Shown: piece by piece, positions 1 through 7,790 of the stretch | Layout of the letters: every line of letters begins with the position of its first letter | Position numbering within the stretch: position 1 is the stretch's first letter | Source of the DNA: an uncultured Christensenella sp. | GTDB lineage: Bacteria > Bacillota > Clostridia > Christensenellales > Borkfalkiaceae | Reading direction: 5' to 3' | Length of the DNA: 36,712 nucleotides | Assembly (NCBI GenBank): GCA_910578145.1 | Contig: CAJTPJ010000011.1 | Location: 1 to 36,712, forward strand | Translations under genes and position numbers: made by a program | Notes under the pieces: generated by a model | Databases searched by the model: none | What the model saw: the letters and a program-made list of their open reading frames with translations, nothing else | Told to the model about the DNA's origin: nothing

Positions 1-64
1 TTTATATGAACTCTTTTTTTATTTCTTACTGTTGCACTTGATAGTATAATTCACCCTAAAATAA

Positions 65-96
65 AAAAAGACAAGTCTTTTAAGACTTGTCTTTTT
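65..96 (-). terminator. Intrinsic terminator after the ABC-F gene (possibly bidirectional)
   Basis: A perfect 15-bp inverted repeat (65-79 and 82-96) leaves a two-base gap. It has A/T tracts on both sides, so it could stop transcription from either direction. It lies just past the stop of the minus-strand ABC-F gene. Confidence 0.8.
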
Positions 97-103
97 GCGT
101 GAG

Positions 104-1564
104 TTAAAGTTTTATAATTTCGGTTGCAATTTTTTCCCGAAAAGCCTTGTCGTGTTCTACAAAAATCATAGTTGGTTGAAACTCGGAAAGTAAGTTTTCT
201 ATCTGTATGCGCGAAAACACGTCTATAAAGTTTAACGGCTCGTCCCAAATATATAGGTGAGCCTTTTCGCAAAGGCTTTTGGCAATTAAAGTTTTTTTCT
301 TTTGCCCGTCTGAAAAAGCTGATATATCCCTGTCAAATTGCCCCTTGTCAAAGCCCATTTTGTGCAAAATCGCTTTAAACAAACTTTCGTCCACGCCGTT
401 TTCGGCGGCAAAATCCGTAAGATTCCCGCGCAGGTGCGACGCGCCTTGCGGAAGATATGAAATTATTAAATTAGCGCCTAAATCCAACTTGCCCGAAAAT
501 TCTGTTTTTAGCCCGCATAACAGCTTTAAAATACTGCTTTTGCCGCATCCGTTTTTGCCTTCAAGCGCAATTCTGTCGCCGCGGTTTATTTCAAAAGTTA
601 CGGGCGCGCAAATTTCTTTGCCGTCGTAAACGGGCGCAACGCCCGTAAGCGTAATTAGCTTTTCGTTGCGGTATTCAAGCGGTGAAATTTTAAGCGCGCT
701 ATCAACTTCCACGTTTTTTAGCAGGGTGGACTTTTGCTCTATTTCCTTTTGCCGCCGCGCTTCCACAACCTTTGCGCGCTTCATCATCTTGGCGGATTTA
801 TGCCCAACAAAACCCTTGTCCGCCGCGCCTATTTTAGACGCTTCAACTATATCCGCCCAATCGGCGGTGCGCCTTGCCGTTTCTTTAAGCCGCTTGATAT
901 CGGTCTGCAAACGCTCGCTTTGCTTTTGTTCGGATTCCTGCCGTTGCGCAAAATTAGCCATAAACGTTGAAAAATTGCCGTTTTGCACCTCGATATCCGC
1001 CCTGTTGAGGGACAGAATATGGTCTACGCAACCGTCTAAAAAATACCTGTCGTGGGAAACGAGTATGAAACTCTTTTTTTTGCGCAAATAGTTTGAAAGC
1101 AATTCTCTCGCCCGCGAGTCGAGATGGTTTGTGGGCTCGTCTATAAGCAAAAAATGCCCTTCGTTTAAAAACAGCGCGGCAAGCAAAACTTTCGTCTGTT
1201 CGCCGTTGGAAAGCGTGTTAAACGGCCTATAAAGGCAGTCGTCGCCAACTTCCAAAAAGGAAAGCTCGCGCAGAAATTGCCAATCCTCCGCGTTGGGGCA
1301 AACCTCGTAAAGAATTTCGTAAGTCAAGCGGCTTTTGTCGCGGACGGGGTAGGGGAAATAATCGAATTTAACCGAAGAAATAATTTTTCCGCTGTAGTCG
1401 CCCTTGCCTTGCAAAAGATATAAAAACGTTGTTTTGCCTCTGCCGTTTCTGCCTATAAAGCCCAGCTTCCAATCGCTGTCTATCTGAAAGTTAACGTTTT
1501 CAAACACGGTTTCGTAGCTTGACGGGTACGCGAAAGTAAGATTTTCTACTTTTATAACCGACAT
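104..1564 (-). CDS. ABC-F ATPase, Lsa-like ribosomal protection protein
   Basis: A soluble twin-ATPase of 486 residues without membrane segments, as expected of ABC-F proteins, which act on the ribosome rather than in transport. Domain 1 has Walker A GRNGRGKT (near residue 39), signature LSNGEQTK and Walker B LLIDEPTNH. A charged linker follows (about 205-285) where the ribosome-contacting antibiotic-resistance arm lies in this family. Domain 2 has GKNGCGKS, the degenerate signature FSDGQKKK and LYIWDEPLNFID. The last motif and the overall pattern resemble the Lsa group, whose members protect against lincosamides, streptogramin A and pleuromutilins. Start supported by AGGAGG at 1572-1577, seven bases upstream. 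It ends at a hairpin terminator. Membership in ABC-F is secure; the drug spectrum is inference, and a housekeeping translation factor is possible. Confidence 0.88.
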   Translation of the reverse strand: MSVIKVENLTFAYPSSYETVFENVNFQIDSDWKLGFIGRNGRGKTTFLYLLQGKGDYSGKIISSVKFDYFPYPVRDKSRLTYEILYEVCPNAEDWQFLRELSFLEVGDDCLYRPFNTLSNGEQTKVLLAALFLNEGHFLLIDEPTNHLDSRARELLSNYLRKKKSFILVSHDRYFLDGCVDHILSLNRADIEVQNGNFSTFMANFAQRQESEQKQSERLQTDIKRLKETARRTADWADIVEASKIGAADKGFVGHKSAKMMKRAKVVEARRQKEIEQKSTLLKNVEVDSALKISPLEYRNEKLITLTGVAPVYDGKEICAPVTFEINRGDRIALEGKNGCGKSSILKLLCGLKTEFSGKLDLGANLIISYLPQGASHLRGNLTDFAAENGVDESLFKAILHKMGFDKGQFDRDISAFSDGQKKKTLIAKSLCEKAHLYIWDEPLNFIDVFSRIQIENLLSEFQPTMIFVEHDKAFREKIATEIIKL

Positions 1565-1624
1565 ACTTATACCTCCTGTAACGTAAATTTAACGGGGCTT
1601 TGCTAAGGGCGCGCGTTGGCGTAA

Positions 1625-1671
1625 CTTAAAAAACAACCCCAACCGGACACGTAGTCCGACAGGGGTTGTTT
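1625..1671 (-). terminator. Terminator of tRNA-Ser
   Basis: On the minus strand an AAACAACCCC/GGGGTTGTTT stem (1631-1640 with 1662-1671) encloses a second small stem and is followed by a T-run (complement of 1628-1633). It begins two bases beyond the tRNA 3' end. Confidence 0.8.
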
Positions 1672-1672
1672 A

Positions 1673-1763
1673 TGGCGCGGAAGAAGGGATTTGAACCCTT
1701 GCTACGGTTTCCCGTACTACTCCCTTAGCAGGGGAGCCCCTTGAGCCACTTGGGTACTTCCGC
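1673..1763 (-). tRNA. tRNA-Ser (anticodon GCU), CCA encoded
   Basis: The minus strand folds as a class II tRNA. The acceptor stem GCGGAAG (1757-1763) pairs with CTTCCGC (1677-1683), followed by discriminator G and a genomically encoded CCA (1673-1675). The anticodon loop contains CTGCTAA, giving GCU, which reads AGC and AGU serine codons. A long variable arm and the TTCAAAT T-loop are present. A canonical promoter lies just upstream and a terminator just downstream, so it is a monocistronic unit. Confidence 0.96.
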
Positions 1764-1775
1764 TCACTGCAAATT

Positions 1776-1804
1776 ACTATATCATAAATTTATGCGTTTG
1801 TCAA
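1776..1804 (-). promoter_or_regulatory. Sigma-A promoter of tRNA-Ser
   Basis: On the minus strand TTGACA (1799-1804), a 17-bp spacer and TATAGT (1776-1781), about 12 bases upstream of the mature tRNA 5' end. Confidence 0.8.
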
Positions 1805-1852
1805 AACATTATTTCGCAGTTTTTGAAATTTAGAATAATTTTATCGCCGCGC

Positions 1853-1881
1853 TTGCATAAGCCGCGTGCTTATGCTAAAAT
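1853..1881 (+). promoter_or_regulatory. Promoter of SGNH gene with embedded inverted repeat
   Basis: TTGCAT (1853-1858), 17-bp spacer, TAAAAT (1876-1881). The spacer is largely a perfect inverted repeat, GCATAAGC-N5-GCTTATGC (1855-1862 and 1868-1875), placed where a repressor would block RNA polymerase. The promoter is a sequence match; the operator role is inference. Confidence 0.55.
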
Positions 1882-1908
1882 TAATGTAAGGAGGGCAAGC
1901 AGGGCAAT

Positions 1909-2517
1909 ATGAAGATAGTTTTTTTCGGTGATTTAATTACCGACGGCGGCAGGGACGTTAACGATATAAACTCGCTTGGTAACGGCTATGCGAAAATTCT
2001 TGCGGACAAACTGCGCCCCATTTATCCCGATACCGATATCCAGCTTATAAACAGAGGCAAGGCGGGCGACGACGTAAGCGATTTATTGGCGCGGCTGGAA
2101 GATGATGCAATAGCCCACAAGCCCGACGCCGTCGTTATGATGGCGGGCATTAACAACGTGGTTCATCATTTCAAAAACGAAAAGGTTTTGGATTTAAAGA
2201 AATTGGAAGCCGACCTTAAAGAGCTTTTAAAAAGGCTGAAAAAGGAGGGGATAACGGTTATATTTTTAGAGCCGTTTCTTTTGCCCGCGCCCGATAAATT
2301 GCGTATGAGAAAGCTGTTTGACGCCGAGCTGGAAGTTATTAAGAAAACCGCGTTAAAGTACGCCGACGAATACGTTGCATACGACGAGATGTTTAACGGG
2401 CTTACGGGCAGTATTCCTTATACCGAGTACGCTCCCGACGGTATTCACCCTACCCACCGCGGCTCGCGGCTTATCGCGGACCAAGCTATTAAGGCTATAA
2501 GAAAGCATTTACTTTAA
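1909..2517 (+). CDS. SGNH/GDSL-fold hydrolase with catalytic Ser replaced by Leu
   Basis: A 202-residue protein of the SGNH hydrolase fold (esterases and lipases acting on acyl or acetyl groups). Block I reads FFGDLITDGG where the family has GDSITDGG, so the nucleophilic serine (position 9) is leucine; the codon is TTA, one base from the serine codon TCA. Block II (NRGKAGDDV), block III (MAGINNV, usually GxND) and block V (DGIHP, carrying Asp and His of the triad) remain. Without serine the normal mechanism cannot work, so this is a non-catalytic homologue, a recent inactivating mutation or a base error. No signal peptide, so cytoplasmic. AAGGAGG at 1888-1894 is 14 bases from the ATG, a long spacing; a weaker AGGG at 1901-1904 is nearer. 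Monocistronic, convergent with the serine dehydratase gene. Confidence 0.85.
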   Translation: MKIVFFGDLITDGGRDVNDINSLGNGYAKILADKLRPIYPDTDIQLINRGKAGDDVSDLLARLEDDAIAHKPDAVVMMAGINNVVHHFKNEKVLDLKKLEADLKELLKRLKKEGITVIFLEPFLLPAPDKLRMRKLFDAELEVIKKTALKYADEYVAYDEMFNGLTGSIPYTEYAPDGIHPTHRGSRLIADQAIKAIRKHLL

Positions 2518-2522
2518 AAGTT

Positions 2523-2553
2523 AAACGCGGCGTTTTACGCGCCGCGTTTTTTT
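2523..2553 (+). terminator. Terminator between convergent genes, overlapping the serine dehydratase 3' end
   Basis: AAACGCGGCG (2523-2532) pairs with CGCCGCGTTT (2540-2549), followed by a T-run to 2553. The loop and right arm lie over the stop and last codons of the opposing minus-strand gene, so coding and terminator sequence are shared. Confidence 0.8.
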
Positions 2554-3764
2554 ATTTCGTAATATTTTGCAAGCCCGCCGTTTGAAGTTTCGCGGTAGCT
2601 GTTTAAAAGGTCTATGCCCGTGTTGTACATAGTTTTTACCACTACGTCAAAACTTATTTTTCTGCTGTCGGCAAGGAAGTTTGCAAGCGACAAAGCGTTA
2701 ATAGCACGCATTGCCGCAACGGCGTTTCTCTCTATGCAAGGTATTTGTACCAGCCCCGCTATGGGGTCGCACGTAAGCCCCAAATGGTGCTCCATAGCAA
2801 CTTCCGCGGCGTATTCTATCTGGTCAAGCCCCATACCAAACAGCTCGGCAAGCGCCGCCGCCGCCATAGAACAAGCCGAACCTATCTCTGCCTGACAGCC
2901 GCATTCCGCGCCGCTTATCGAGGCGTTTTTCTTTATAAGGTTTCCGATAATTCCGCCCGTAGCCAAGGCGCGCACTATTTCTTCGTTGGAAAATCCGCGC
3001 TCTTCCTGCATATATTCAAGCACCGAAGGCACTACGCCGCAAGCCCCGCAGGTTGGCGCCGTAACTATAATTCCGCCCGCCGCGTTTTGTTCGCTGGTGG
3101 CAAACGCGTACGAGCATACCAGCCTGTTTTCACGCGTCTGCTTGGATTCGTCTATGTGCCGCTGGTTGTATAGTTTCTGCGCCCTGCGTTGGGTGCCCAA
3201 AATGCCCGGCAACACGCCGTCCGCCGTAAGCCCTTCGTGAATTGTTTGCTTCATTCTTTCCCAAACTTGTGAAAGAAAATCAAATATTTCCTTGCCTTCG
3301 CAAAGCTCGGCGTACTGCCAAAGCCTAAGGTTGTGCGCGCGGCAGTAATTTGCTATTTCGGTGTAGGTATTTAAAGGATATATGCCGTCGTAAGCGTATT
3401 TTTCATACTTTTCGGGAGGGTCGCCCTCGAATACCACCGAGCCGCCGCCAACGCTGTAAATTGTGCGTCCGATTACGTATTTGCCCCCCGAATATGCTTC
3501 GATTAACATCGTATTGGGGTGAACGGGGCAGGGTTTTTCAACGTCGTGGCTAACCGAACACTTTAACGGCGCGGCAGTGTTTATAATTACCCTGTCCGTA
3601 CCGTGCCCGTCGCCCGTAAGTGCAAGCGAGCCGTAAAGCGTAACTTTAAACTCGTCCGCGGCGGGGTAAAGTTTTTTCATAATATTTACGGCGCGTTCTG
3701 GTCCCATAGTGTGCGAACTTGAGGGACCGGTGCCTATCTTATATAATTCACGAAGCGATTGCAT
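2535..3764 (-). CDS. sdaA: L-serine dehydratase, iron-sulfur dependent, single chain
   Basis: Converts L-serine to pyruvate and ammonia with a [4Fe-4S] cluster as Lewis acid. The N-terminal part is the beta-type domain with GTGPSSSHTMGP (about residues 11-22). The C-terminal alpha-type domain holds the cluster cysteines in PTCGACGV, AECGCQ and TCDPIAGLVQIPC. Both halves are fused in one 409-residue chain, as in the single-chain SdaA class, a little shorter than the approximately 450-residue enterobacterial enzymes. The start has an AAGG-type ribosome site about six bases upstream and a strong promoter. The oxygen-sensitive cluster fits an anaerobe feeding pyruvate from serine. It is divergent from grpE. 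Confidence 0.93.
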   Translation of the reverse strand: MQSLRELYKIGTGPSSSHTMGPERAVNIMKKLYPAADEFKVTLYGSLALTGDGHGTDRVIINTAAPLKCSVSHDVEKPCPVHPNTMLIEAYSGGKYVIGRTIYSVGGGSVVFEGDPPEKYEKYAYDGIYPLNTYTEIANYCRAHNLRLWQYAELCEGKEIFDFLSQVWERMKQTIHEGLTADGVLPGILGTQRRAQKLYNQRHIDESKQTRENRLVCSYAFATSEQNAAGGIIVTAPTCGACGVVPSVLEYMQEERGFSNEEIVRALATGGIIGNLIKKNASISGAECGCQAEIGSACSMAAAALAELFGMGLDQIEYAAEVAMEHHLGLTCDPIAGLVQIPCIERNAVAAMRAINALSLANFLADSRKISFDVVVKTMYNTGIDLLNSYRETSNGGLAKYYEIKKRGA

Positions 3765-3793
3765 AGAAATTACCTTGTTAGTTTATATATTAT

Positions 3794-3822
3794 ATTGTAA
3801 ATCCGCGCAGCTTAATTGTCAA
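3794..3822 (-). promoter_or_regulatory. Sigma-A promoter of serine dehydratase gene
   Basis: Minus strand TTGACA (3817-3822), 17-bp spacer, TACAAT (3794-3799). An overlapping TATAAT lies five bases further downstream. Confidence 0.7.
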
Positions 3823-3853
3823 CGGAAAAAATCTTCAAAAATTTGTAACTTTT

Positions 3854-3883
3854 TTGTTTAACGCGCCAAATAAAGTTTTATAT
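3854..3883 (+). promoter_or_regulatory. Possible promoter of the grpE-dnaK-dnaJ cluster
   Basis: TTGTTT (3854-3859), 18-bp spacer, TTATAT (3878-3883). The match is weak. No CIRCE inverted repeat (HrcA operator) is present here although the cluster is a heat-shock operon. Confidence 0.3.
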
Positions 3884-3914
3884 TATAAGTGTAAATAAAA
3901 AAGGCAGATGAACG

Positions 3915-4424
3915 ATGGCAAAGAAAAAAGAAGAAAACAACGTACCCGAAACCCAGCCCGCGGAGGAAGAGGCTTGCGCGGTTAGCGAGCTTGACAAAGC
4001 TCTTGCCGCGGCGGAGGACTACAAGAGGAAGTGGTATTCGGTTTCAGCCGAGTACGACAATTACAGAAAACGCAACCAAACGGCGGTTTCGGCGGCTTAT
4101 GCTAACGGCGCGGCGGAAACGGTTTTAAAACTTTTGCCCGTTGCGGATAACTTCGGTTACGCGCTGGATTCGGCTTCGGACGAAAAGACGAAAGCGGGCA
4201 TAGACAAGGTTATAAAAAGTTTCAACGCGATACTTTCTTCGCTCGGGATTGAAGAAATACCCGTAAACGCGGGCGACGTTTTCGACGAAGGGGTTATGGA
4301 AGCCGTGCTTGACTTCCCCTGCGAAGAGGGCGAACAGCCCAACACCGTAAAGCAGGTGCTTAAAAAAGGCTATAAAAGCGGCGACAAGGTGATAAGATAC
4401 GCACAGGTCGCGGTTACGATATAA
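3915..4424 (+). CDS. grpE: GrpE, nucleotide exchange factor of DnaK
   Basis: A 169-residue cytoplasmic dimer that releases ADP from DnaK. The acidic N-terminus (about 1-30) leads into the long helix (about 30-90) with the family pattern YKRKWYSVSAEYDNYRKR. The C-terminal beta domain ends in VLKKGYKSGDKVIRYAQVAV, matching the typical GrpE ending. Length is near the family norm. It is first in the grpE-dnaK-dnaJ order, 30 bases before dnaK. No hrcA precedes it in this window; the divergent neighbour is serine dehydratase. Confidence 0.96.
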   Translation: MAKKKEENNVPETQPAEEEACAVSELDKALAAAEDYKRKWYSVSAEYDNYRKRNQTAVSAAYANGAAETVLKLLPVADNFGYALDSASDEKTKAGIDKVIKSFNAILSSLGIEEIPVNAGDVFDEGVMEAVLDFPCEEGEQPNTVKQVLKKGYKSGDKVIRYAQVAVTI

Positions 4425-4454
4425 AAAATTCACTTTTAAAAAGAGGTAGATATT

Positions 4455-6254
4455 ATGGGAAAAGTAATTGGTATAGATTTAGGAACTACTAACTCCTGCG
4501 TGGCGGTAATGGAGGGCGGCGAGCCCGTAGTTATTGCCAACAGCGAGGGCAACAGAACGACCCCTTCGGTCGTTTCGTTTAAAAACGACGGCAGCCGTAT
4601 AGTGGGACAGGCGGCTAAGCGCCTTGCGGTGGCTTCGCCCGACAAAACGGTTATTTCTATAAAGCGCCATATGGGAGAAGCGTATAAAGTTGATATTGAC
4701 AACGGTTATTCCCCGCAGGAAATTTCCGCTATGATTTTGTCTAAGCTGAAAGCCGACGCGGAAAGCTATCTCGGCGGCAAGGTTACCGACGCGGTTATAA
4801 CTTGCCCCGCTTACTTTAACGACAGCCAGCGTCAGGCAACTAAGGACGCGGGTAAAATTGCCGGCTTAAACGTTTTGCGTATTATCAACGAACCCACCGC
4901 GGCGGCTCTCGCTTACGGGCTTGACAAGCAGGAAGGCAGCCAGAAAGTTATGATTTACGATTTGGGCGGCGGCACGTTCGACGTTTCCATTCTCGAAATA
5001 GGCGACGGCGTGTTTGAAGTGCTTGCAACCAACGGAGACACACATCTTGGCGGCGACGACTTTGATAATAAACTTATCGACTATCTCGTAACCACTTTCA
5101 AAAAAGATACGGGCGTAGACCTCTCCAAGGACAAAAAAGCGCTTCAACGCCTTAAAGAAGCGGCGGAAAAAGCTAAAATAGAGCTTTCGGGTATGTCTAC
5201 CACCAACGTAAACCTTCCTTTCATAACGGTTGTAGACGGCGAACCCCAGCACCTTGATATCGATATTTCAAAACAAAAATTCGATATGCTTACTTCCGAC
5301 CTCGTAGAGCGCACGGTAGAACCTATGCGCAAGGCTATGAGCGACGCGGGGCTTTCCTACGGCGATATTTCAAAAGTAATTCTCGTAGGCGGTTCAACGC
5401 GTATCCCCGCGGTAGTTGAAAAAGTTAAAAACGTTACGGGTAAAGAGCCTTTTAAGGGCATTAACCCCGACGAATGCGTGGCTATCGGCGCGGCTATACA
5501 GGGCGGCGTTTTATCCGGCGAAGTTAAGGACGTGCTTTTGCTTGACGTTATGCCCCTTACGCTGGGCATTGAAACTTTGGGCGGCGTTTCTACCCCGCTT
5601 ATCGAAAGGAATACTACTATTCCCGTTAAAAAGAGCCAAATTTTCTCAACCGCGGCAGACAATCAGCCGGGCGTTGAAATAAACGTTTTGCAGGGCGAAA
5701 GAAAGTTTGCGCGCGACAACAAGTCGCTTGGTAAGTTTATGCTTACCGATATCCCTCCCGCACCCCGCGGCGTGCCCCAGATAGAAGTTACTTTCGACGT
5801 TGACGCCAACGGTATAGTAAACGTAACCGCAAAGGATTTGGGTACGGGTAAAAGCACTAATATCACCATTACCGCTTCTACCAATCTTTCCGACGAGGAT
5901 ATAGAAAAGGCGGTTAAGGACGCGGAGAAGTACGCGGAAGAGGATAAAAAGCGCAAGGAAGCGGTTGACAATAAAAACAACCTTGAAAGTATGATTGACG
6001 GGCTTGAAAAAACCGTTAAAGAGGCGGGCGACAAACTTACCGACGAGGATAAAAAGACTATTGAAGACGCGCTTGTAAAGGCCCGCGCAGAGCTTGAATC
6101 CAACGATAACGAGCGCATTAAGGCGGCTATAGACACGCTTTCTAACGAGGTTCAGCCCGTGGTTGCAAAAATTTACCAGCAGGCGCAAGGCGCGCAGGGC
6201 GGCAACCCCAACCAGAACGGCGGCGACGACACCGAGTTCAAACAGCACAATTAA
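4455..6254 (+). CDS. dnaK: DnaK, Hsp70 chaperone
   Basis: A 599-residue Hsp70. The ATPase domain starts IGIDLGTTNSCVAVMEGG and includes the phosphate-2 motif DLGGGTFDVS and the adenosine motif LVGGSTRIPAV. The linker DVLLLDVMPLTLGIETLGG leads to the substrate-binding beta domain and helical lid (from about residue 490). The tail ends DDTEFKQHN instead of the EEV-type endings common in Firmicutes. A ribosome site of AGAGG type is just upstream of the ATG. It acts with GrpE and DnaJ encoded on either side; a hairpin separates it from dnaJ. Confidence 0.98.
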   Translation: MGKVIGIDLGTTNSCVAVMEGGEPVVIANSEGNRTTPSVVSFKNDGSRIVGQAAKRLAVASPDKTVISIKRHMGEAYKVDIDNGYSPQEISAMILSKLKADAESYLGGKVTDAVITCPAYFNDSQRQATKDAGKIAGLNVLRIINEPTAAALAYGLDKQEGSQKVMIYDLGGGTFDVSILEIGDGVFEVLATNGDTHLGGDDFDNKLIDYLVTTFKKDTGVDLSKDKKALQRLKEAAEKAKIELSGMSTTNVNLPFITVVDGEPQHLDIDISKQKFDMLTSDLVERTVEPMRKAMSDAGLSYGDISKVILVGGSTRIPAVVEKVKNVTGKEPFKGINPDECVAIGAAIQGGVLSGEVKDVLLLDVMPLTLGIETLGGVSTPLIERNTTIPVKKSQIFSTAADNQPGVEINVLQGERKFARDNKSLGKFMLTDIPPAPRGVPQIEVTFDVDANGIVNVTAKDLGTGKSTNITITASTNLSDEDIEKAVKDAEKYAEEDKKRKEAVDNKNNLESMIDGLEKTVKEAGDKLTDEDKKTIEDALVKARAELESNDNERIKAAIDTLSNEVQPVVAKIYQQAQGAQGGNPNQNGGDDTEFKQHN

Positions 6255-6313
6255 AATTTAGCCCTAACTGCGGGCAGTTGCGCGCGGCGGGTTAACTGTT
6301 TAAAGTAATTTAA

Positions 6314-6338
6314 AAAGGGGTGTATATCGCACCCCTTT
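6314..6338 (+). other. Hairpin between dnaK and dnaJ
   Basis: A nine-base stem (AAAGGGGTG at 6314-6322, CACCCCTTT at 6330-6338) with a seven-base loop. The T-run is only three bases, so it is a weak or partial terminator or an mRNA-stability element setting DnaK above DnaJ. Confidence 0.5.
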
Positions 6339-6363
6339 AAACGGTATTTACGGTATTTGTTTT

Positions 6364-7506
6364 ATGGCAGATAAGAAAAATTATTACGATATTCTCGGCG
6401 TTTCAAAAACGGCGTCGCAGGACGAAATTAAATCGGCGTACAGAAAACTTGCAAAGCAGTACCATCCCGATTTCCACCCCGGCGACGCGGCGGCGGCTGA
6501 AAAGTTTAAGGAAATTAACGAAGCTAACGAAACGCTTTCCGACGAGAATAAGCGTAAACAGTACGATTACGAGCTTGAACACCCGGGTATGGGCGGCGGC
6601 AACCCGTTTGGCGGGGGCAATCCCTTCGGCGGCGGCTTCGGCGGATTTGAGGACATATTTAATATGTTCACGGGCGGCGGCTTCGGTGGCGGCGCCGAGC
6701 GCGTAGCTCCCCGCGGTGCGGATATCCAGCAGACGATACGCCTTTCCTTTTTGGACGCTATCAAGGGTTGCTCTAAAACGGTAAGCTATATGCGTAACGA
6801 GCCTTGCGCTTCCTGCAACGGCACGGGCGCTAAAAGCGGAACGGCGTACCAAACTTGTTCGCGTTGCGGCGGAAGCGGGCGCGTGAAATTTCAGCAGGAC
6901 ACCATTTTCGGGCGCACCATTCAGGTTGGCGCTTGTCCCGACTGCGGTGGCACGGGTAAAAAAATTGTAGACCGTTGCCCGGACTGCAAGGGCAAAGGCT
7001 ACCAGCGCAACGAAACCAAGTTTACAATAAACATTCCCGCGGGCGTGGATAAGGACAGCAGTATGCGCAAGCGCGGCTTTGGACAGGCTGCGGGCAACGG
7101 CGGCGAAAGCGGGGATTTGTATTTGTATTTCCAGATAGAGCCGCACAAACTGTTACGGCGCGAGGATAGGGATTTATACGTTACCGTGCCCATATCTTAC
7201 CGCACGGCGGTAGAGGGCGGCAAGATACAAGTGCCCGGCATAGACGACACTCTCGAACTCGTCGTGCCCGAGTGCACGCCGTCGGGCACTAAATTTTGTA
7301 TGCGCGGCAAGGGCGTAAAAACGGTACACGGCACGGGTAACCTTTACGTTATAGTTGAAATAGAAGTGCCTGCAAAACTTTCGCGCGAGCAGTTGAAGAA
7401 ACTAAACGAGTACGAGGACGGCGTACCGCTTAAATCGTGCGATAAAATGCAAAAGTACTCAAACGCTGTTTCCGCGCTATACGGAAGAAAAGTGGAAAAG
7501 CAATAA
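6364..7506 (+). CDS. dnaJ: DnaJ, Hsp40 co-chaperone
   Basis: A 380-residue type I DnaJ that stimulates DnaK ATP hydrolysis and delivers clients. The J domain (1-70) has the essential HPD in YHPDF. A Gly/Phe-rich linker (about 75-110) follows. Four zinc-binding CxxCxGxG repeats come next: CASCNGTG, CSRCGGSG, CPDCGGTG and CPDCKGKG. The C-terminal client-binding domains end the chain. The ATG has no clear Shine-Dalgarno site, only AT-rich sequence, so translation may depend on leader structure. It is the last gene of the chaperone cluster, followed by a hairpin. Confidence 0.97.
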   Translation: MADKKNYYDILGVSKTASQDEIKSAYRKLAKQYHPDFHPGDAAAAEKFKEINEANETLSDENKRKQYDYELEHPGMGGGNPFGGGNPFGGGFGGFEDIFNMFTGGGFGGGAERVAPRGADIQQTIRLSFLDAIKGCSKTVSYMRNEPCASCNGTGAKSGTAYQTCSRCGGSGRVKFQQDTIFGRTIQVGACPDCGGTGKKIVDRCPDCKGKGYQRNETKFTINIPAGVDKDSSMRKRGFGQAAGNGGESGDLYLYFQIEPHKLLRREDRDLYVTVPISYRTAVEGGKIQVPGIDDTLELVVPECTPSGTKFCMRGKGVKTVHGTGNLYVIVEIEVPAKLSREQLKKLNEYEDGVPLKSCDKMQKYSNAVSALYGRKVEKQ

Positions 7507-7524
7507 ATATATAAATAAAATTGA

Positions 7525-7560
7525 ATTAAGCGGCAAGTTTCGGCTTGCCGCTTAATATAT
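7525..7560 (+). terminator. Hairpin after dnaJ, probable terminator
   Basis: A perfect 13-bp stem, ATTAAGCGGCAAG (7525-7537) with CTTGCCGCTTAAT (7544-7556), and a six-base loop. The tail is AT-rich rather than a pure T-run. Confidence 0.65.
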
Positions 7561-7574
7561 TATTAGGTGAAAAG

Positions 7575-7781
7575 TGTGGATAACTAGGCGTAAAACCGCT
7601 TTTTGTTGCAAAAAACAGGCGGTTATCCACCAAAAGTTATGCACATTTATTTGTTGAATACAATTATTTTTGAATATATGCAAAAAAGTTATCCACATTT
7701 TATTGACAACTGTAAATTAACCCGCATATATTCGCGGTTTTTCGACTTAAAGTTTGAAAAACCGCAAAAAAGTTATCCACA
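7575..7781. other. DnaA-box cluster: candidate oriC or DnaA-titration site
   Basis: Five nine-base DnaA boxes lie in 207 bp of non-coding DNA. Exact TTATCCACA occurs at 7575-7583 (minus), 7689-7697 and 7773-7781. TTATGCACA, also within the TTATNCACA consensus, is at 7637-7645, and TTATCCACC (one mismatch) at 7623-7631. A 10-bp stem (GCGGTTTTTC at 7734-7743 with GAAAAACCGC at 7756-7765) and an AT-rich stretch at 7646-7680 add origin-like character. The gap lies between convergent genes, so these are not promoter operators. No dnaA or dnaN is in the window, which argues for caution: datA-like titration is the alternative. Confidence 0.6.
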
Positions 7782-7790
7782 AATGAATAA

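Noticed and set aside
4125..7193. Long antisense open frames opposite grpE, dnaK and dnaJ
   Set aside because: They mirror codon bias of well-identified plus-strand genes and lack ribosome sites or recognisable domains.
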